Shown: piece by piece, positions 27,073 to 35,968 of the stretch
Layout: each line of letters begins with the position of its first letter
Position numbering within the stretch: the stretch's first letter is position 1
Origin: Salinarchaeum sp. IM2453
Lineage (GTDB): Archaea; Halobacteriota; Halobacteria; Halobacteriales; Salinarchaeaceae
Reading direction: 5' to 3'
Length of the DNA stretch: 64,000 nucleotides
NCBI RefSeq assembly: GCF_019693215.1
Contig: NZ_CP081183.1
Span: 1,119,226-1,183,225 of the forward strand
Notes under the pieces: model-generated
Seen by the model: the letters and a program-made list of their open reading frames with translations, nothing else
The model's database searches: none
Told to the model about the DNA's origin: nothing
Program-made: the position numbers and the translations under genes

Positions 27073-27120
27073 TCCTGCTGTTTCGGAACAGTTATTCACG
27101 TTATTATCCCAGTTTGATTT

Positions 27121-27408
27121 ATGTCTGATAACGTCATAGACGAGCTATTCGCCATTATCGAGGATCGCAAGGAAAATCTTCCGGAGGACTCATATACAGC
27201 GTCACTTTTCGAACATGATCGCGGCCAGAACGCCGCTTTAGAAAAACTGGGAGAAGAAACAACTGAGCTTATTCTTGCTGCCAAAGACAAGGATGAAGAT
27301 GAAATCGCGCACGAAGCAGCCGACATCGTCTACCATCTACTTGTTATATTAGCGTACCATGATATGACGCTTGACGACTTACGTGCTGAACTTGAAGAAC
27401 GCCGATAA
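27121..27408 (+). CDS. hisE: Phosphoribosyl-ATP pyrophosphatase
   Basis: 95 aa, the usual size of single-domain HisE. It hydrolyses phosphoribosyl-ATP to phosphoribosyl-AMP in histidine synthesis. The MazG-like all-helical fold is seen in ALEKLGEETTELILAAK (metal-binding Glu residues) and DEIAHEAADIVYHLLVILAY. It stands alone here without other his genes, as is common in haloarchaea. The start follows 48 bp after the helicase stop. Confidence 0.93.
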   Translation: MSDNVIDELFAIIEDRKENLPEDSYTASLFEHDRGQNAALEKLGEETTELILAAKDKDEDEIAHEAADIVYHLLVILAYHDMTLDDLRAELEERR

Positions 27409-27482
27409 CATCTTACCTCTTTTCAGTGCTATCTCCCCGCAATCCATTTATCTACCCACTATCTAATTACAATTACTAGTGC

Positions 27483-28361
27483 ATGAGCCGGGAGGAACGG
27501 AAGCTGCTGGACACCTCGGGAAAATTTTTACAGGTGGTCAAAAATGGCCGTCGCCGCGAACAGGCGGCTTGGCTTCCCGGTAGAATCCTTATCTCTACCC
27601 AGAGAATTGTCCTTGTCTCAAATGAAGGCAAGCGTACTATTCCACTTTCCTCAATCTCTGACATTGGCGGTAGATACGATGTCAACCAAACTATTGCACG
27701 TGTTTCTGATTACACAGCAATCAAGTTCGGTGAGCGGGGTAAACAGGTTGTGTTAGTCAATGTCCCCGACGACGAAGTTGATATAGAGACTTCGCTACAC
27801 AGTGCTTTACTCAACCATCGGCAAATGCTCGTACAACACCCAGCTGTTGAGGGGGGAGTTGTACAGAGTGTTGAGTGGGTTGTTGGCCATCTTAAAGTAG
27901 AACCAGATACTGTCAATATTGCTCTCAAGGACGGAACGTTCATTGAAATTGATCTAGACGACATCTCTGAATTTTCCACTACAGAACAAACTGTTCGAGA
28001 TGAATCCCGACCTGTTCTCAAAGTCAGTCATACAAACCAAGATGGTACCTCTGTTGAAACCCATATATCTGGGGACGAACGTAGGTGTTCTTTCCTTACT
28101 TCTATCTTCCGGGAAGGGGATGAACGAAGTCAAATCGGCGTAGACTTAGAATACTCAGAACAGAAGGTGCTCATGGCTTTACATTCTGGTGTCTCCCCGT
28201 TTGAAATACCTGAGTTTGTTGACATGGATGCTGACAGAGTGGAAGAGATATATGAACGTCTCATTGAGTTGGGTGTGCTTGAGGAGATTCGCAAACGACG
28301 TGAGGTTAAGCTGACGGCCCGTGGCCGCAAGGTCGCTTCTGGTGCTATTGAGTCAGAATGA
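27483..28361 (+). CDS. cheF: CheF-family chemotaxis adaptor
   Basis: 292 aa. CheF proteins link the Che system (CheY, CheC, CheD) to the archaellum motor. The sequence begins with a beta-rich domain (GRILISTQRIVLVSNEGKRTIPLSSISDIGG) typical of the family and ends with a winged-helix-like module (EQKVLMALHSGVSPFEIPEF then GVLEEIRKRREVKLTARGRK). A second copy lies next to it on the other strand. It sits at the head of a motility group with arlCE-like, cheY and cheC genes, which supports the call. Confidence 0.88.
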   Translation: MSREERKLLDTSGKFLQVVKNGRRREQAAWLPGRILISTQRIVLVSNEGKRTIPLSSISDIGGRYDVNQTIARVSDYTAIKFGERGKQVVLVNVPDDEVDIETSLHSALLNHRQMLVQHPAVEGGVVQSVEWVVGHLKVEPDTVNIALKDGTFIEIDLDDISEFSTTEQTVRDESRPVLKVSHTNQDGTSVETHISGDERRCSFLTSIFREGDERSQIGVDLEYSEQKVLMALHSGVSPFEIPEFVDMDADRVEEIYERLIELGVLEEIRKRREVKLTARGRKVASGAIESE

Positions 28362-28384
28362 TCATTATCGTCTCCTGTGTGCTC

Positions 28385-29251
28385 CTAAATGTTAATATCG
28401 TCAATTCTGTCGGCAACGATCAATTGTCCCCATGACGTGAGCTTTGGATTATCTGTGCCTGAAAGTAGACCTTTTTCTTCCATCTGAGCAAGCAACTCTT
28501 CGACTTGTTGGTCGTTTATGTCGAGTAATTCTTGAAGTTGATCAAGTTTGCCACCCGAATATAATGCTATCAGCACTTCTGTTTCTTGATTATCAACATC
28601 AATCCGCTCAAGCTCATTTTCAAGCTGAAAATAGCGTAGCCGTAGATATCTAGCTAAGATATTTAGCTTTCTTACCGAAGTGTGTGATATTTCTGTCGTA
28701 ACTGATTGATTGTCTGACATATGCTGCACAGAGAGGACAGGCTGAGAATCTCCTTCGATTTCTCGGTCAATATATGAGATATCGACGATTGCAGATAGGT
28801 TAATTGTAAAGTCTATATTTTGTCCACTGAACCTAACCGAATCCTCATACAGTTGTATTTCAGCGTCTCGATACTGTTCATCAGTAAGCCGACCTCCCAC
28901 GCGAGCCGGGTGTTTTACTGTTGCTGTTCGTCCCTGTAATGTTGCTTTGTACAGGAACATTGCAAATTGATCGATTCGCTCATGATCACCTTTTATCAGC
29001 ACTGTCCTTCGGTTTTGGTTGCTGATATAACCGACCAATACTGTCTGACTGAAAAACTCAGAGAGATCTGGTGGGATTTTACTCACAATAACTTCAAAAA
29101 CGTCACCTAACGGGATTTGCCGCCGTTGTTCGTCCGAGACGACGACTAGTCGCTTCTGGCTCAGAATTACCCGACATGGCTCCGGATCCATCCGATATGT
29201 ATCGGCATAGATAGCTTCTGCACGAAAGTCAGCAATTACAGACTCGGACAT
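28385..29251 (-). CDS. cheF: Second CheF-family chemotaxis adaptor
   Basis: 288 aa, paralogue of the neighbouring cheF and convergent with it (23 bp between stops). Corresponding segments align: CRVILSQKRLVVVSDEQRRQIPLGDV at the N-terminus, KHPARVGGRLTDEQYRDAEI in the middle, and TEVLIALYSGGKLDQLQELL at the C-terminus. Halobacterium salinarum also has two adjacent, oppositely oriented cheF genes in its chemotaxis cluster. It is divergent from the arlCE-like gene, with 101 bp between them for both promoters. Confidence 0.87.
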   Translation of the reverse strand: MSESVIADFRAEAIYADTYRMDPEPCRVILSQKRLVVVSDEQRRQIPLGDVFEVIVSKIPPDLSEFFSQTVLVGYISNQNRRTVLIKGDHERIDQFAMFLYKATLQGRTATVKHPARVGGRLTDEQYRDAEIQLYEDSVRFSGQNIDFTINLSAIVDISYIDREIEGDSQPVLSVQHMSDNQSVTTEISHTSVRKLNILARYLRLRYFQLENELERIDVDNQETEVLIALYSGGKLDQLQELLDINDQQVEELLAQMEEKGLLSGTDNPKLTSWGQLIVADRIDDINI

Positions 29252-29352
29252 CTACGTGACTGATAATAATCGGCCGATTTACAAATCAGTTCTGGCGTAG
29301 CGATGAGATTGGCATAATCTTCAAGTATTTCTCGTGCGGAGTTACATGTACT

Positions 29353-30678
29353 GTGCCCAACGATGCCCTCCTACTTGCTGCCGCTGAGGTGGTTCTCAAC
29401 AATTGGGAACTGGCTCCCCTTCTTGCAATTCCGTCTTTCGTAGCCTTGGGTGTGCTTGACGGCATTTTCAACAGCGACACTGAATCTGACACCGAAGGAA
29501 CTGACGCTGATGATCTCTTCGATGAGACACCTGATGACACAGAAGATGATCTTAATGATGACTTGTTTGACGGCGAAGGCTTTGATGATCAAGAATTTGA
29601 GGAAGGTGCGGGCGAATCTGAACTGGAAGCTCGAGTTGATCAACTTGAGGAAGAACTGTCTAGCCTCTCCTCGACTGTATCGACTGTTCGTACTGAAAAC
29701 GAGCAGATAAGTGAAAGTGTTGATGAAATCGAAGAAAATGTTCGGAAATTGCTTGATATCTATAAGATGGTCACTAAGGGGGTCAATCCCTTTGTTGACG
29801 AACAGGGCGGCAGTATATCCGCAGAAATCGATGATGAATCGCTTGGTATCTTCGGCGACGATGATACCGATGCTGAGACCGAAGAACTAGATGAAGACGT
29901 AATGGAAGCTGAGGCAGAGGAATTCTTTGCTGATGACTTTGAAGAGAGCGACTTTGATGATGGAGACGGTGTTGATGATTCTGACATAGAATCTGATGAC
30001 TCGAATCCCCCTGAAGATGATGTTGAGTTTGAAGCTCTTGACGAGTCGGCAGATCCAATGGACAGCAACGAGTCAGATGATGCACAGAGCTTTGACGATC
30101 TCAAAGAAGAATATGAGTCTGATGACCCGGAATTCGAAGAGCTTGATGAAACTGACGAGTCTGACTTACACTCTGAACCAACAGATGATCATCAACTAAC
30201 TGAATCAACTTCATCAGACGGTGAAGCAATGATGGAGTTGGACTCCGAGATGGACACATCAGACCAACCATCTTCAATGGCTGCTTCCCCTTCAGATCAG
30301 ATTGAAAACCAAAGCACACAAAAATCCACCATCAAAGCAGAAAAGCCGTACCTTGATGAACTTCCAGCTGGATATACAGAGGACCTGATTGTGCTTGAAT
30401 GGATTGAGTTCTTAATCGAAGAGAGTAGTCCAGCGGCTGCACAAAATGCTCTTACGTACTACGAACGTATCGGATGGATTGGACCTCGAGCTGCTGATCA
30501 ACTTCGATCATTCCTCGATGGTCATCCAGATGTTGATGGATCTATTGACGCAAATACGGCGCCAGAAACGCTTTCGACGGATCACCACTCTCGGAGCCTA
30601 CAATATATTGCCCGGCTTGATGGTACGATACTAGATTCGTGGAGTGAAAGAAGCCGTAAACGATGGCTTCATCGATAA
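29353..30678 (+). CDS. arlCE: Archaellum accessory protein with ArlC-like coiled coil and ArlD/E domain
   Basis: 441 aa from a GTG at 29353. The N-terminal part after about residue 90 is a coiled coil ending LLDIYKMVTKGVNPFV (about 135-150), the hallmark of FlaC/ArlC. A very acidic low-complexity linker (about 155-315) follows. The C-terminus KPYLDELPAGYTEDLIVLEW and ALTYYERIGWIGPRAADQL (about 330-385) is the ArlD/ArlE domain. Such fused ArlCE/ArlD proteins form the cytoplasmic collar that receives the CheY signal in euryarchaea. The acidic linker is unusually long. Confidence 0.83.
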   Translation: MPNDALLLAAAEVVLNNWELAPLLAIPSFVALGVLDGIFNSDTESDTEGTDADDLFDETPDDTEDDLNDDLFDGEGFDDQEFEEGAGESELEARVDQLEEELSSLSSTVSTVRTENEQISESVDEIEENVRKLLDIYKMVTKGVNPFVDEQGGSISAEIDDESLGIFGDDDTDAETEELDEDVMEAEAEEFFADDFEESDFDDGDGVDDSDIESDDSNPPEDDVEFEALDESADPMDSNESDDAQSFDDLKEEYESDDPEFEELDETDESDLHSEPTDDHQLTESTSSDGEAMMELDSEMDTSDQPSSMAASPSDQIENQSTQKSTIKAEKPYLDELPAGYTEDLIVLEWIEFLIEESSPAAAQNALTYYERIGWIGPRAADQLRSFLDGHPDVDGSIDANTAPETLSTDHHSRSLQYIARLDGTILDSWSERSRKRWLHR

Positions 30679-30802
30679 TTGAATCACGCAGCCCGACGCT
30701 CTTTTTCGCTGTGAAGTACCTTGGGCCAAGCTCCGATACAGTCGCGTTATACCGCTTGTGCAGGCAGAAGCATTTATTCATCAGTCGATGTAACAGTCTC
30801 GT

Positions 30803-31156
30803 ATGGTTGATGTCCTGATTGTGGACGATTCTGATTTCATGCGGAATCTCCTCCGTGAAATTCTTGAAGAAAAGCATAATGTCCTTGATGAAGCAGAAAA
30901 CGGAGTTGAAGCAGTTGAGAAATTCAAAGAACATGATCCAGATATTGTAATGATGGACATTGCAATGCCAATTCAAGATGGAATTGAGGCAACAGAAGAG
31001 ATCAAAAATCTGGACCCTGCGTCTAACATAATTATGTGCACCTCCGTTGAGCAAGAAGAAATGATGAAAGAGGCGATCAAGGCTGGTGCTGATGGCTATA
31101 TTACAAAACCATTCCAGAAACCTAACGTCCTCGAAGCAATCTCTGACACGGTCTAA
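30803..31156 (+). CDS. cheY: Chemotaxis response regulator CheY
   Basis: 117 aa, a single receiver domain. Acidic pocket VDDSD near residues 8-12, phosphorylated Asp in IVMMDIAMP (about 52), the switch Thr in IMCTSVE (about 82) and the conserved Lys in YITKPF (about 104). No output domain. It starts 124 bp after the arlCE-like gene and is followed 2 bp later by cheC, its likely phosphatase. It carries the phosphoryl signal to the archaellum motor via CheF. Confidence 0.95.
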   Translation: MVDVLIVDDSDFMRNLLREILEEKHNVLDEAENGVEAVEKFKEHDPDIVMMDIAMPIQDGIEATEEIKNLDPASNIIMCTSVEQEEMMKEAIKAGADGYITKPFQKPNVLEAISDTV

Positions 31157-31158
31157 GT

Positions 31159-32406
31159 ATGCGTCTTGACATTCAGACTCTCGGCACAGTCAATCAACTT
31201 GCTCACGATGGTGCACAAGCCGCTGCTAATTCCCTTATCCAACTTACTGGGACTGAAACTGATGTCGAGGTAACGCGCGTTGACCTTGTTCCGCTACCTG
31301 ACTTGGCTGAGGAATTTACCGGCGAAGAATTTGTTGGTGTTGAAATTGAAACGAGTGGAAGTCTCACCGGTACGGTTGTACTTGTCTTTGACCGTGATAG
31401 CACTATGTTGCTTCTTGACTCCATTATGCCTGAATCTTGGGGTGATGTCAGCTCTGATATGGACAAAAGCGGAGTCAGTGAAGTTGCAAACATCATGATT
31501 GGAGGCTTTGTTGATGCTTGGGCAGATCACTTCTCAACAAAAATCACGTTAAGCCCGCCAAAGTACGTCGCTGGTGAATGGCCAAGCATCCTGCCAGAAG
31601 ACGTTCCGCTTTGGAATGAACGGGAAACTGCAATGACTTTCACAAGTCAACTTACAACTGAATCTGAGGTTATTGACTTCCACATCTACTTGTTCCCAGA
31701 ACGTGACTCGTTCCAATCACTTCTTGCTGATACATTTCCACAGGATCGTCTGCCTATCTCGATGGATAAACTATCTGTATTTAATGAGATGACAAAAGCA
31801 GGTGCTGGACGTGCCGCAGAAAAAGTCACGCAAATGACTAACATTGAGACGGACGTTGAAATTAGTCGATTTACATTTGTTCCATTTGAGGACATTGACG
31901 GGTATCTCACTGACGACGAACGGATTATTGCAATAACAAATCTCCAAGCTCCGCCAGGTGGATATATCGTCGTTTTATTTGATATGGAATCTGCCCGTGT
32001 TATCGCCGACGCCTTGCTTCCAATTGAAACAGAGGGCAACGAGTTTACTGACCAACACCAAGCAGCGATTGAAGAAATCGGAAATATAATGACCAGTGGA
32101 TTTATCGATGGATGGGCTAACACGCTTAATCGGAAAATCCAGCATGTACCGCCTGATGTCGTCAACGGCCCCGGTGCAACGACTTTGCGATCACTAATCG
32201 GTGATTTTGAAGAACGACAAGATTACCTCTTCCTATTTGACTCCACGATACAGACTCCTGAGCAAGCCATTGGACTCAACATCTTCGCAATACCTGATCA
32301 AGACCAGCTTCAAACCGTACTTGACGAACTGTCAGTTGATGAAGCCACATCTGCAATTGATGATCCAGAGAGCTTTGAACCCAGCTCTTACGATGATCTA
32401 AAGTGA
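31159..32406 (+). CDS. cheC: CheC-like phosphatase with two CheC/CheX repeats
   Basis: 415 aa, about twice the size of a simple CheC. Two repeats can be seen, the first with VSEVANIMIGGFVDAWADHF and the second with AIEEIGNIMTSGFIDGWAN, each the CheC phosphatase helix (Glu and Asn active-site pattern E-x2-N). Each repeat also has a matching strand pair (GTVVLVFDRDSTMLLLDSIM and GYIVVLFDMESARVIADALL). It probably dephosphorylates CheY, whose gene lies 2 bp upstream. The stop codon is inside a repeat element (see 32403-32456). Confidence 0.9.
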   Translation: MRLDIQTLGTVNQLAHDGAQAAANSLIQLTGTETDVEVTRVDLVPLPDLAEEFTGEEFVGVEIETSGSLTGTVVLVFDRDSTMLLLDSIMPESWGDVSSDMDKSGVSEVANIMIGGFVDAWADHFSTKITLSPPKYVAGEWPSILPEDVPLWNERETAMTFTSQLTTESEVIDFHIYLFPERDSFQSLLADTFPQDRLPISMDKLSVFNEMTKAGAGRAAEKVTQMTNIETDVEISRFTFVPFEDIDGYLTDDERIIAITNLQAPPGGYIVVLFDMESARVIADALLPIETEGNEFTDQHQAAIEEIGNIMTSGFIDGWANTLNRKIQHVPPDVVNGPGATTLRSLIGDFEERQDYLFLFDSTIQTPEQAIGLNIFAIPDQDQLQTVLDELSVDEATSAIDDPESFEPSSYDDLK

Positions 32407-32456
32407 ACTGCTTCGCGGGCTCAAGCCCCAATACGTCTAGTCTGTTTTTCTCTATA
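32403..32456 (-). repeat. PATE-like repeat, diverged copy at the cheC 3' end
   Basis: The sequence GTGAACTGCTTCGCGGGCTC, then AAGCCCC and a tail TCTGTTTTTCTCTATA, is a diverged copy of the repeat family best seen at 35759-35869. In the reverse strand it ends in AGCAGTTCAC. The stop codon of cheC (TGA) lies inside it. Confidence 0.5.
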
Positions 32457-32485
32457 AATATATAATATTCCGATACTTTAGTATA

Positions 32486-33367
32486 CTATTTTCTGCTGGC
32501 AGTTGCTACCTGCATTGCGTCTGCACAGTGCGCGAACCCACATTCTCCTGTTTCGTCTGCTACAATTATCCCTGCAAATGACTTGGTGTCTTTTTCAAAT
32601 CTACCAATCGCCTGTTTTGCAGCTTCCCGTGGTGTCATCCCTTCCTCGAGATTTCGTACCGCTTCTCTGGAAAGCGTCGTCTTGGCGATGTCTTCTCCTG
32701 CGCCCGTTGCACTCGCCCCCCCAGCCGATGCTGAGTAAAACCCGGATCCAATCTGCGGTACATCCCCTACTCGTCCAGCTAACGCTGCCCATCGTCCGCC
32801 AGTAGACGTTCCAGCAACAATCTTTCCGTCTACATCGACAGCAACTGCCCCGACAGTGTCATGGTCAGATCCCGCTGATGGTGACGTTGATCCAAACTCG
32901 TCCTGTATATATTTGAGTTGTTCATCAAGCGACCGTCCATCGTATTCCATTTGTTGATATCGTTGGGTTGTTTTTTCACTCCAGAGATCTACCGCCGTCT
33001 CTATCCCAGCATGTTCTGCTAGACGAACAGCGTGATCCCCTGCAATCATCACATGTGGTGTGCTTTCAAGCACGTATCTTGCAACTCGGATTGCACCTGC
33101 TACTCCTGTCATGTTACAAGCTGCCCCAGCTTTCGATGTACTTGTCATAATTCCAGCATCGGTCCGGGGTATTCCATCCGCTTGCACACAACTTCCAACA
33201 CCTGCGTTAAACATTGGACTATCCTCAAGAATTCGAATAGCTGACTCGACAGCAGTCATTGGACTCTCAGCAGCAGCACCGGTCTGTGCCGCTTCGTCCA
33301 AAACTTTTTGCCGCGACTTGGGATTCTCCGGCTCCGACCCGGCTCCCCCATGTACAATTACCCGCAT
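32486..33367 (-). CDS. Ntn-type isoaspartyl peptidase / L-asparaginase
   Basis: 293 aa. Plant-type asparaginases are autocleaving N-terminal nucleophile hydrolases that remove isoaspartyl residues or hydrolyse asparagine. The N-terminal HGGAGSEP, the glycine-rich FNAGVGSCVQADG, and the catalytic Thr in SDHDTVGAVAVD (about residue 168) are all present, followed by GTSTGGRWAALAGRVGD of the substrate pocket. The length is right for the undivided precursor. It is convergent with cheC and divergent from icd. Confidence 0.88.
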   Translation of the reverse strand: MRVIVHGGAGSEPENPKSRQKVLDEAAQTGAAAESPMTAVESAIRILEDSPMFNAGVGSCVQADGIPRTDAGIMTSTSKAGAACNMTGVAGAIRVARYVLESTPHVMIAGDHAVRLAEHAGIETAVDLWSEKTTQRYQQMEYDGRSLDEQLKYIQDEFGSTSPSAGSDHDTVGAVAVDVDGKIVAGTSTGGRWAALAGRVGDVPQIGSGFYSASAGGASATGAGEDIAKTTLSREAVRNLEEGMTPREAAKQAIGRFEKDTKSFAGIIVADETGECGFAHCADAMQVATASRK

Positions 33368-33524
33368 AGCTCCAAATTGTATACCGAGCGAAAAGACACA
33401 ATTGATCTATCTTTAATTATTAAGTGTTTATTTTAGTCTTATTCTCAGTCAATTGTTTCTCTTAGCAGAGAAATCTCTTCCAAGATGGTAGTGTTTTTGA
33501 CGCTGGTCTCTATGAGTGTATGTT

Positions 33525-34781
33525 ATGAGCTACGATCACATCGATGTCCCTTCCGATGGGGCTCCAATAGAGGTCGAAAATGGTGCTCTATCGGTTCCGG
33601 AAGATCCAATTGTACCCATCCTATACGGAGACGGTATCGGTAAAGAGGTTGCACCGGTAGCAGAATCAGTTATCGGCAAAGCTGCAGAGGCCACTGGTCG
33701 TGACATTCGCTGGATGCGTGTATATGCTGGTGAGTCTGCCCGAGAAATTTACGATGCAAACCTTCCGGATGAGACCCTTGATGCGTTTCGTGAATTTCGT
33801 ATCGGAATAAAGGGCCCACTCACGACCCCAGTTGGGGCTGGATTCCGTTCATTAAATGTTGCCATCCGACAGTCTCTTGATTTGTACGCCAACGTGCGTC
33901 CGACATACTATATTAATGGTGTGCCCTCTCCTGTTAAGCGTCCTGAACAGATGGACATGGTTGTCTTTCGGGAGAATACTGAGGATGTTTACTCTGGTAT
34001 TGAATGGGAACCTGGATCAGAAGGATCCGAACAGGTTCGTGACTTCATTGAAGAAGAGATGGGCTACGACGATATTCTCCATGAAGGCGACATTGGTATC
34101 GGCATTAAGCCAATGTCTGAATTTGCGTCTAAGCGATTAGTTCGAGAAGCAATTGACTATGCGCTTGAAAAAGACCGTGATACTGTGACCCTCGTTCATA
34201 AAGGCAATATTATGAAATACACTGAAGGGGCCTTCCGAGACTGGGGTTATGAAGTTGCTAATGAAGAATATGGTGATGAGGTAATCACCGAAGATACTCT
34301 CTGGGAAGAACGCGACGGTGAACTTCCCGAAGACGCGGTTGTTGTTAACGATCGGATTGCTGATAATATGCTCCAGCAACTGCTTATCAATACTGAACAT
34401 TACGACGTTCTTGCAATGCCAAACCTCAATGGAGATTATCTCTCCGATTCAAGTGGTGCACAAATTGGTGGCCTTGGCATTGCTCCGGGTGCGAACTTCG
34501 GAGATAATCGCTGTATTGCCGAACCAGTACATGGTTCTGCACCAAAATATGCCGGACAAGATAAAGTCAATCCCACGGCAATTATTCTCTCTGGACGGCT
34601 GATGCTTGAGTATATGGGCTGGGATGACGCTGCTGATCTCGTTTATCAAGCAGTGGAGAAAACTATCGAAGAAGGTCAGGTTACCTTTGACCTCTACCGA
34701 CAAATCGAGGGCGGTGAAAAACTCTCGACAAGTGAATTTGGTGAAGCAGTCGTTGACAACATTGAGGCTGTCAACGAGTAA
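33525..34781 (+). CDS. icd: Isocitrate dehydrogenase (NADP-type)
   Basis: 418 aa from the ATG at 33525; a GTG three codons upstream (33516) is possible. It oxidises isocitrate to 2-oxoglutarate in the TCA cycle. It shows ILYGDGIGKEVAP near the N-terminus, RSLNVAIRQSLDLYANVRP (substrate phosphate contact and Arg residues), FRENTEDVYSGIEW, LVHKGNIMKYTEGAFRDW, and the nucleotide region AEPVHGSAPKYAGQDKVNPT. Size and motifs match prokaryotic homodimeric enzymes. Monocistronic. Confidence 0.95.
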   Translation: MSYDHIDVPSDGAPIEVENGALSVPEDPIVPILYGDGIGKEVAPVAESVIGKAAEATGRDIRWMRVYAGESAREIYDANLPDETLDAFREFRIGIKGPLTTPVGAGFRSLNVAIRQSLDLYANVRPTYYINGVPSPVKRPEQMDMVVFRENTEDVYSGIEWEPGSEGSEQVRDFIEEEMGYDDILHEGDIGIGIKPMSEFASKRLVREAIDYALEKDRDTVTLVHKGNIMKYTEGAFRDWGYEVANEEYGDEVITEDTLWEERDGELPEDAVVVNDRIADNMLQQLLINTEHYDVLAMPNLNGDYLSDSSGAQIGGLGIAPGANFGDNRCIAEPVHGSAPKYAGQDKVNPTAIILSGRLMLEYMGWDDAADLVYQAVEKTIEEGQVTFDLYRQIEGGEKLSTSEFGEAVVDNIEAVNE

Positions 34782-34841
34782 TTTCCCTCGCTAATCTCCG
34801 GGACACCAATAATTAGGTTAATTCCGGCCGTGTAATTGGCT

Positions 34842-35762
34842 GTGAGCTCCAGCAACGATGATCCCTCTGACAGCGACTCAATGTATGGATGGCGCATCAA
34901 AAGCGTAAAATCCGCTCTGCAGAGTCGTGGCCTTGATACCGGAGATCTCTCTGTTGATGATCTTACATCTCTCGGTCATCTTGACCAATATCACTATTAT
35001 GGCACTGCGGCGTGTGATGAGGCGATTGACGTTCTTGGATTAAATTCTGATCGTCGTGTTTTGGATATCGGTAGTGGTATCGGCGGTCCTGCTCGCTACC
35101 TTGCCGACAAAACTGGCTGTACTGTACATGGTGTTGAGATGAAAGATGACCTTGTTGCAATGTCACGTAAACTTACGGACCGTGTTGGACTTGATGATCA
35201 TGTTACATTCACCAACGATGATGCCGCTAATATTGAGTTTTCGACAGACAGGTACGATCACGCTGTTATGTGGCTTGTATTAATCCATATTGACAATCCT
35301 CAGGCCTTACTGGAGTCACTAACAACTGCACTTCATCAGCAGGGAACTATACTCATTGAGGCTATTGCCAATAACGGCTTATCTTCTACACAGCAAGATA
35401 TTCTTCGTCAGACTATTGATGCATCAGATGTACTCACTGAGTCTGAACTTGTCGAGTACTGCTCCGAAGCCGGCTTTGTTGACATCAAAACGTGTGATCT
35501 TACAGACGCTTGGACAAACTGGACTCAACATCGATATACCCTTTTTACGGAGAATCAAGAACCGTTTGTTGATCTACATGGTGAACAGATATATCAACAA
35601 CGTCGTGAAGTTTATCGCACCATGGCTGACCTTTTCTCAGATAATGCTCTTCGTGGTGTTCGGTTAACAGCACGTGTCTCGGACGATACATCACTAGAGC
35701 TTTCATCTCGACAACAAACATCACTACAAAAGTATAGCGCCGATCTGCTCTTAGAAATGTGA
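34842..35762 (+). CDS. SAM-dependent methyltransferase, sarcosine/dimethylglycine-type
   Basis: About 306 aa from the GTG at 34842 (a TTG at 34836 is less likely). The class I methyltransferase motif I is RVLDIGSGIGGPARYLADK (about residues 68-86), with an acidic residue at the end of strand 2 (HGVEMKDD) and a post-I region VTFTNDDAANIEF. The preceding LGHLDQYHYYGTAACDEAI resembles enzymes that methylate glycine derivatives to betaine in halophiles, and the C-terminus is extended. The acceptor is not determined. The stop codon overlaps a repeat element at 35759. Confidence 0.8.
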   Translation: MSSSNDDPSDSDSMYGWRIKSVKSALQSRGLDTGDLSVDDLTSLGHLDQYHYYGTAACDEAIDVLGLNSDRRVLDIGSGIGGPARYLADKTGCTVHGVEMKDDLVAMSRKLTDRVGLDDHVTFTNDDAANIEFSTDRYDHAVMWLVLIHIDNPQALLESLTTALHQQGTILIEAIANNGLSSTQQDILRQTIDASDVLTESELVEYCSEAGFVDIKTCDLTDAWTNWTQHRYTLFTENQEPFVDLHGEQIYQQRREVYRTMADLFSDNALRGVRLTARVSDDTSLELSSRQQTSLQKYSADLLLEM

Positions 35763-35869
35763 ACTGCTCCGGGGTCAAGCCCCGAGGCACTCTGCCTGCT
35801 TTCTCTGTAGAATTATCCCCGCCTACTCGCCGCCTTCGGCGGCCCCTTGAGGATGGAGGCGTAGCCTGT
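35759..35869 (-). repeat. Complete PATE-like element, best copy in the window
   Basis: Read on the reverse strand the 111-bp element begins AGGCTACGCCTCCATCCTCA, has a perfect hairpin GCCGCCGAAGGCGGC (near 35826-35843), then CTACAGAGAAAGCAGGCAGA, a second hairpin CGGGGCTTGACCCCG, and ends GAGCAGTTCAC. Its two halves recur separately elsewhere (see 38114, 52239, 53067, 56679, 62906). Subterminal hairpins and a constant right end suggest a non-autonomous IS200/IS605-type element. It supplies the stop codon of the methyltransferase gene. Confidence 0.65.
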
Positions 35870-35968
35870 GAGAGTTACATCCCTGTTCAAATTGTGGTTA
35901 AAGATGGTTGATAGTCATTGACCACATAAACCGAGAAACTTCGGTACAGATATTAATCCCTCAAATAT

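Noticed and set aside
29760-30104. Ser-rich 114-codon antisense frame
   Set aside because: Mirror of the acidic linker of the arlCE-like gene.
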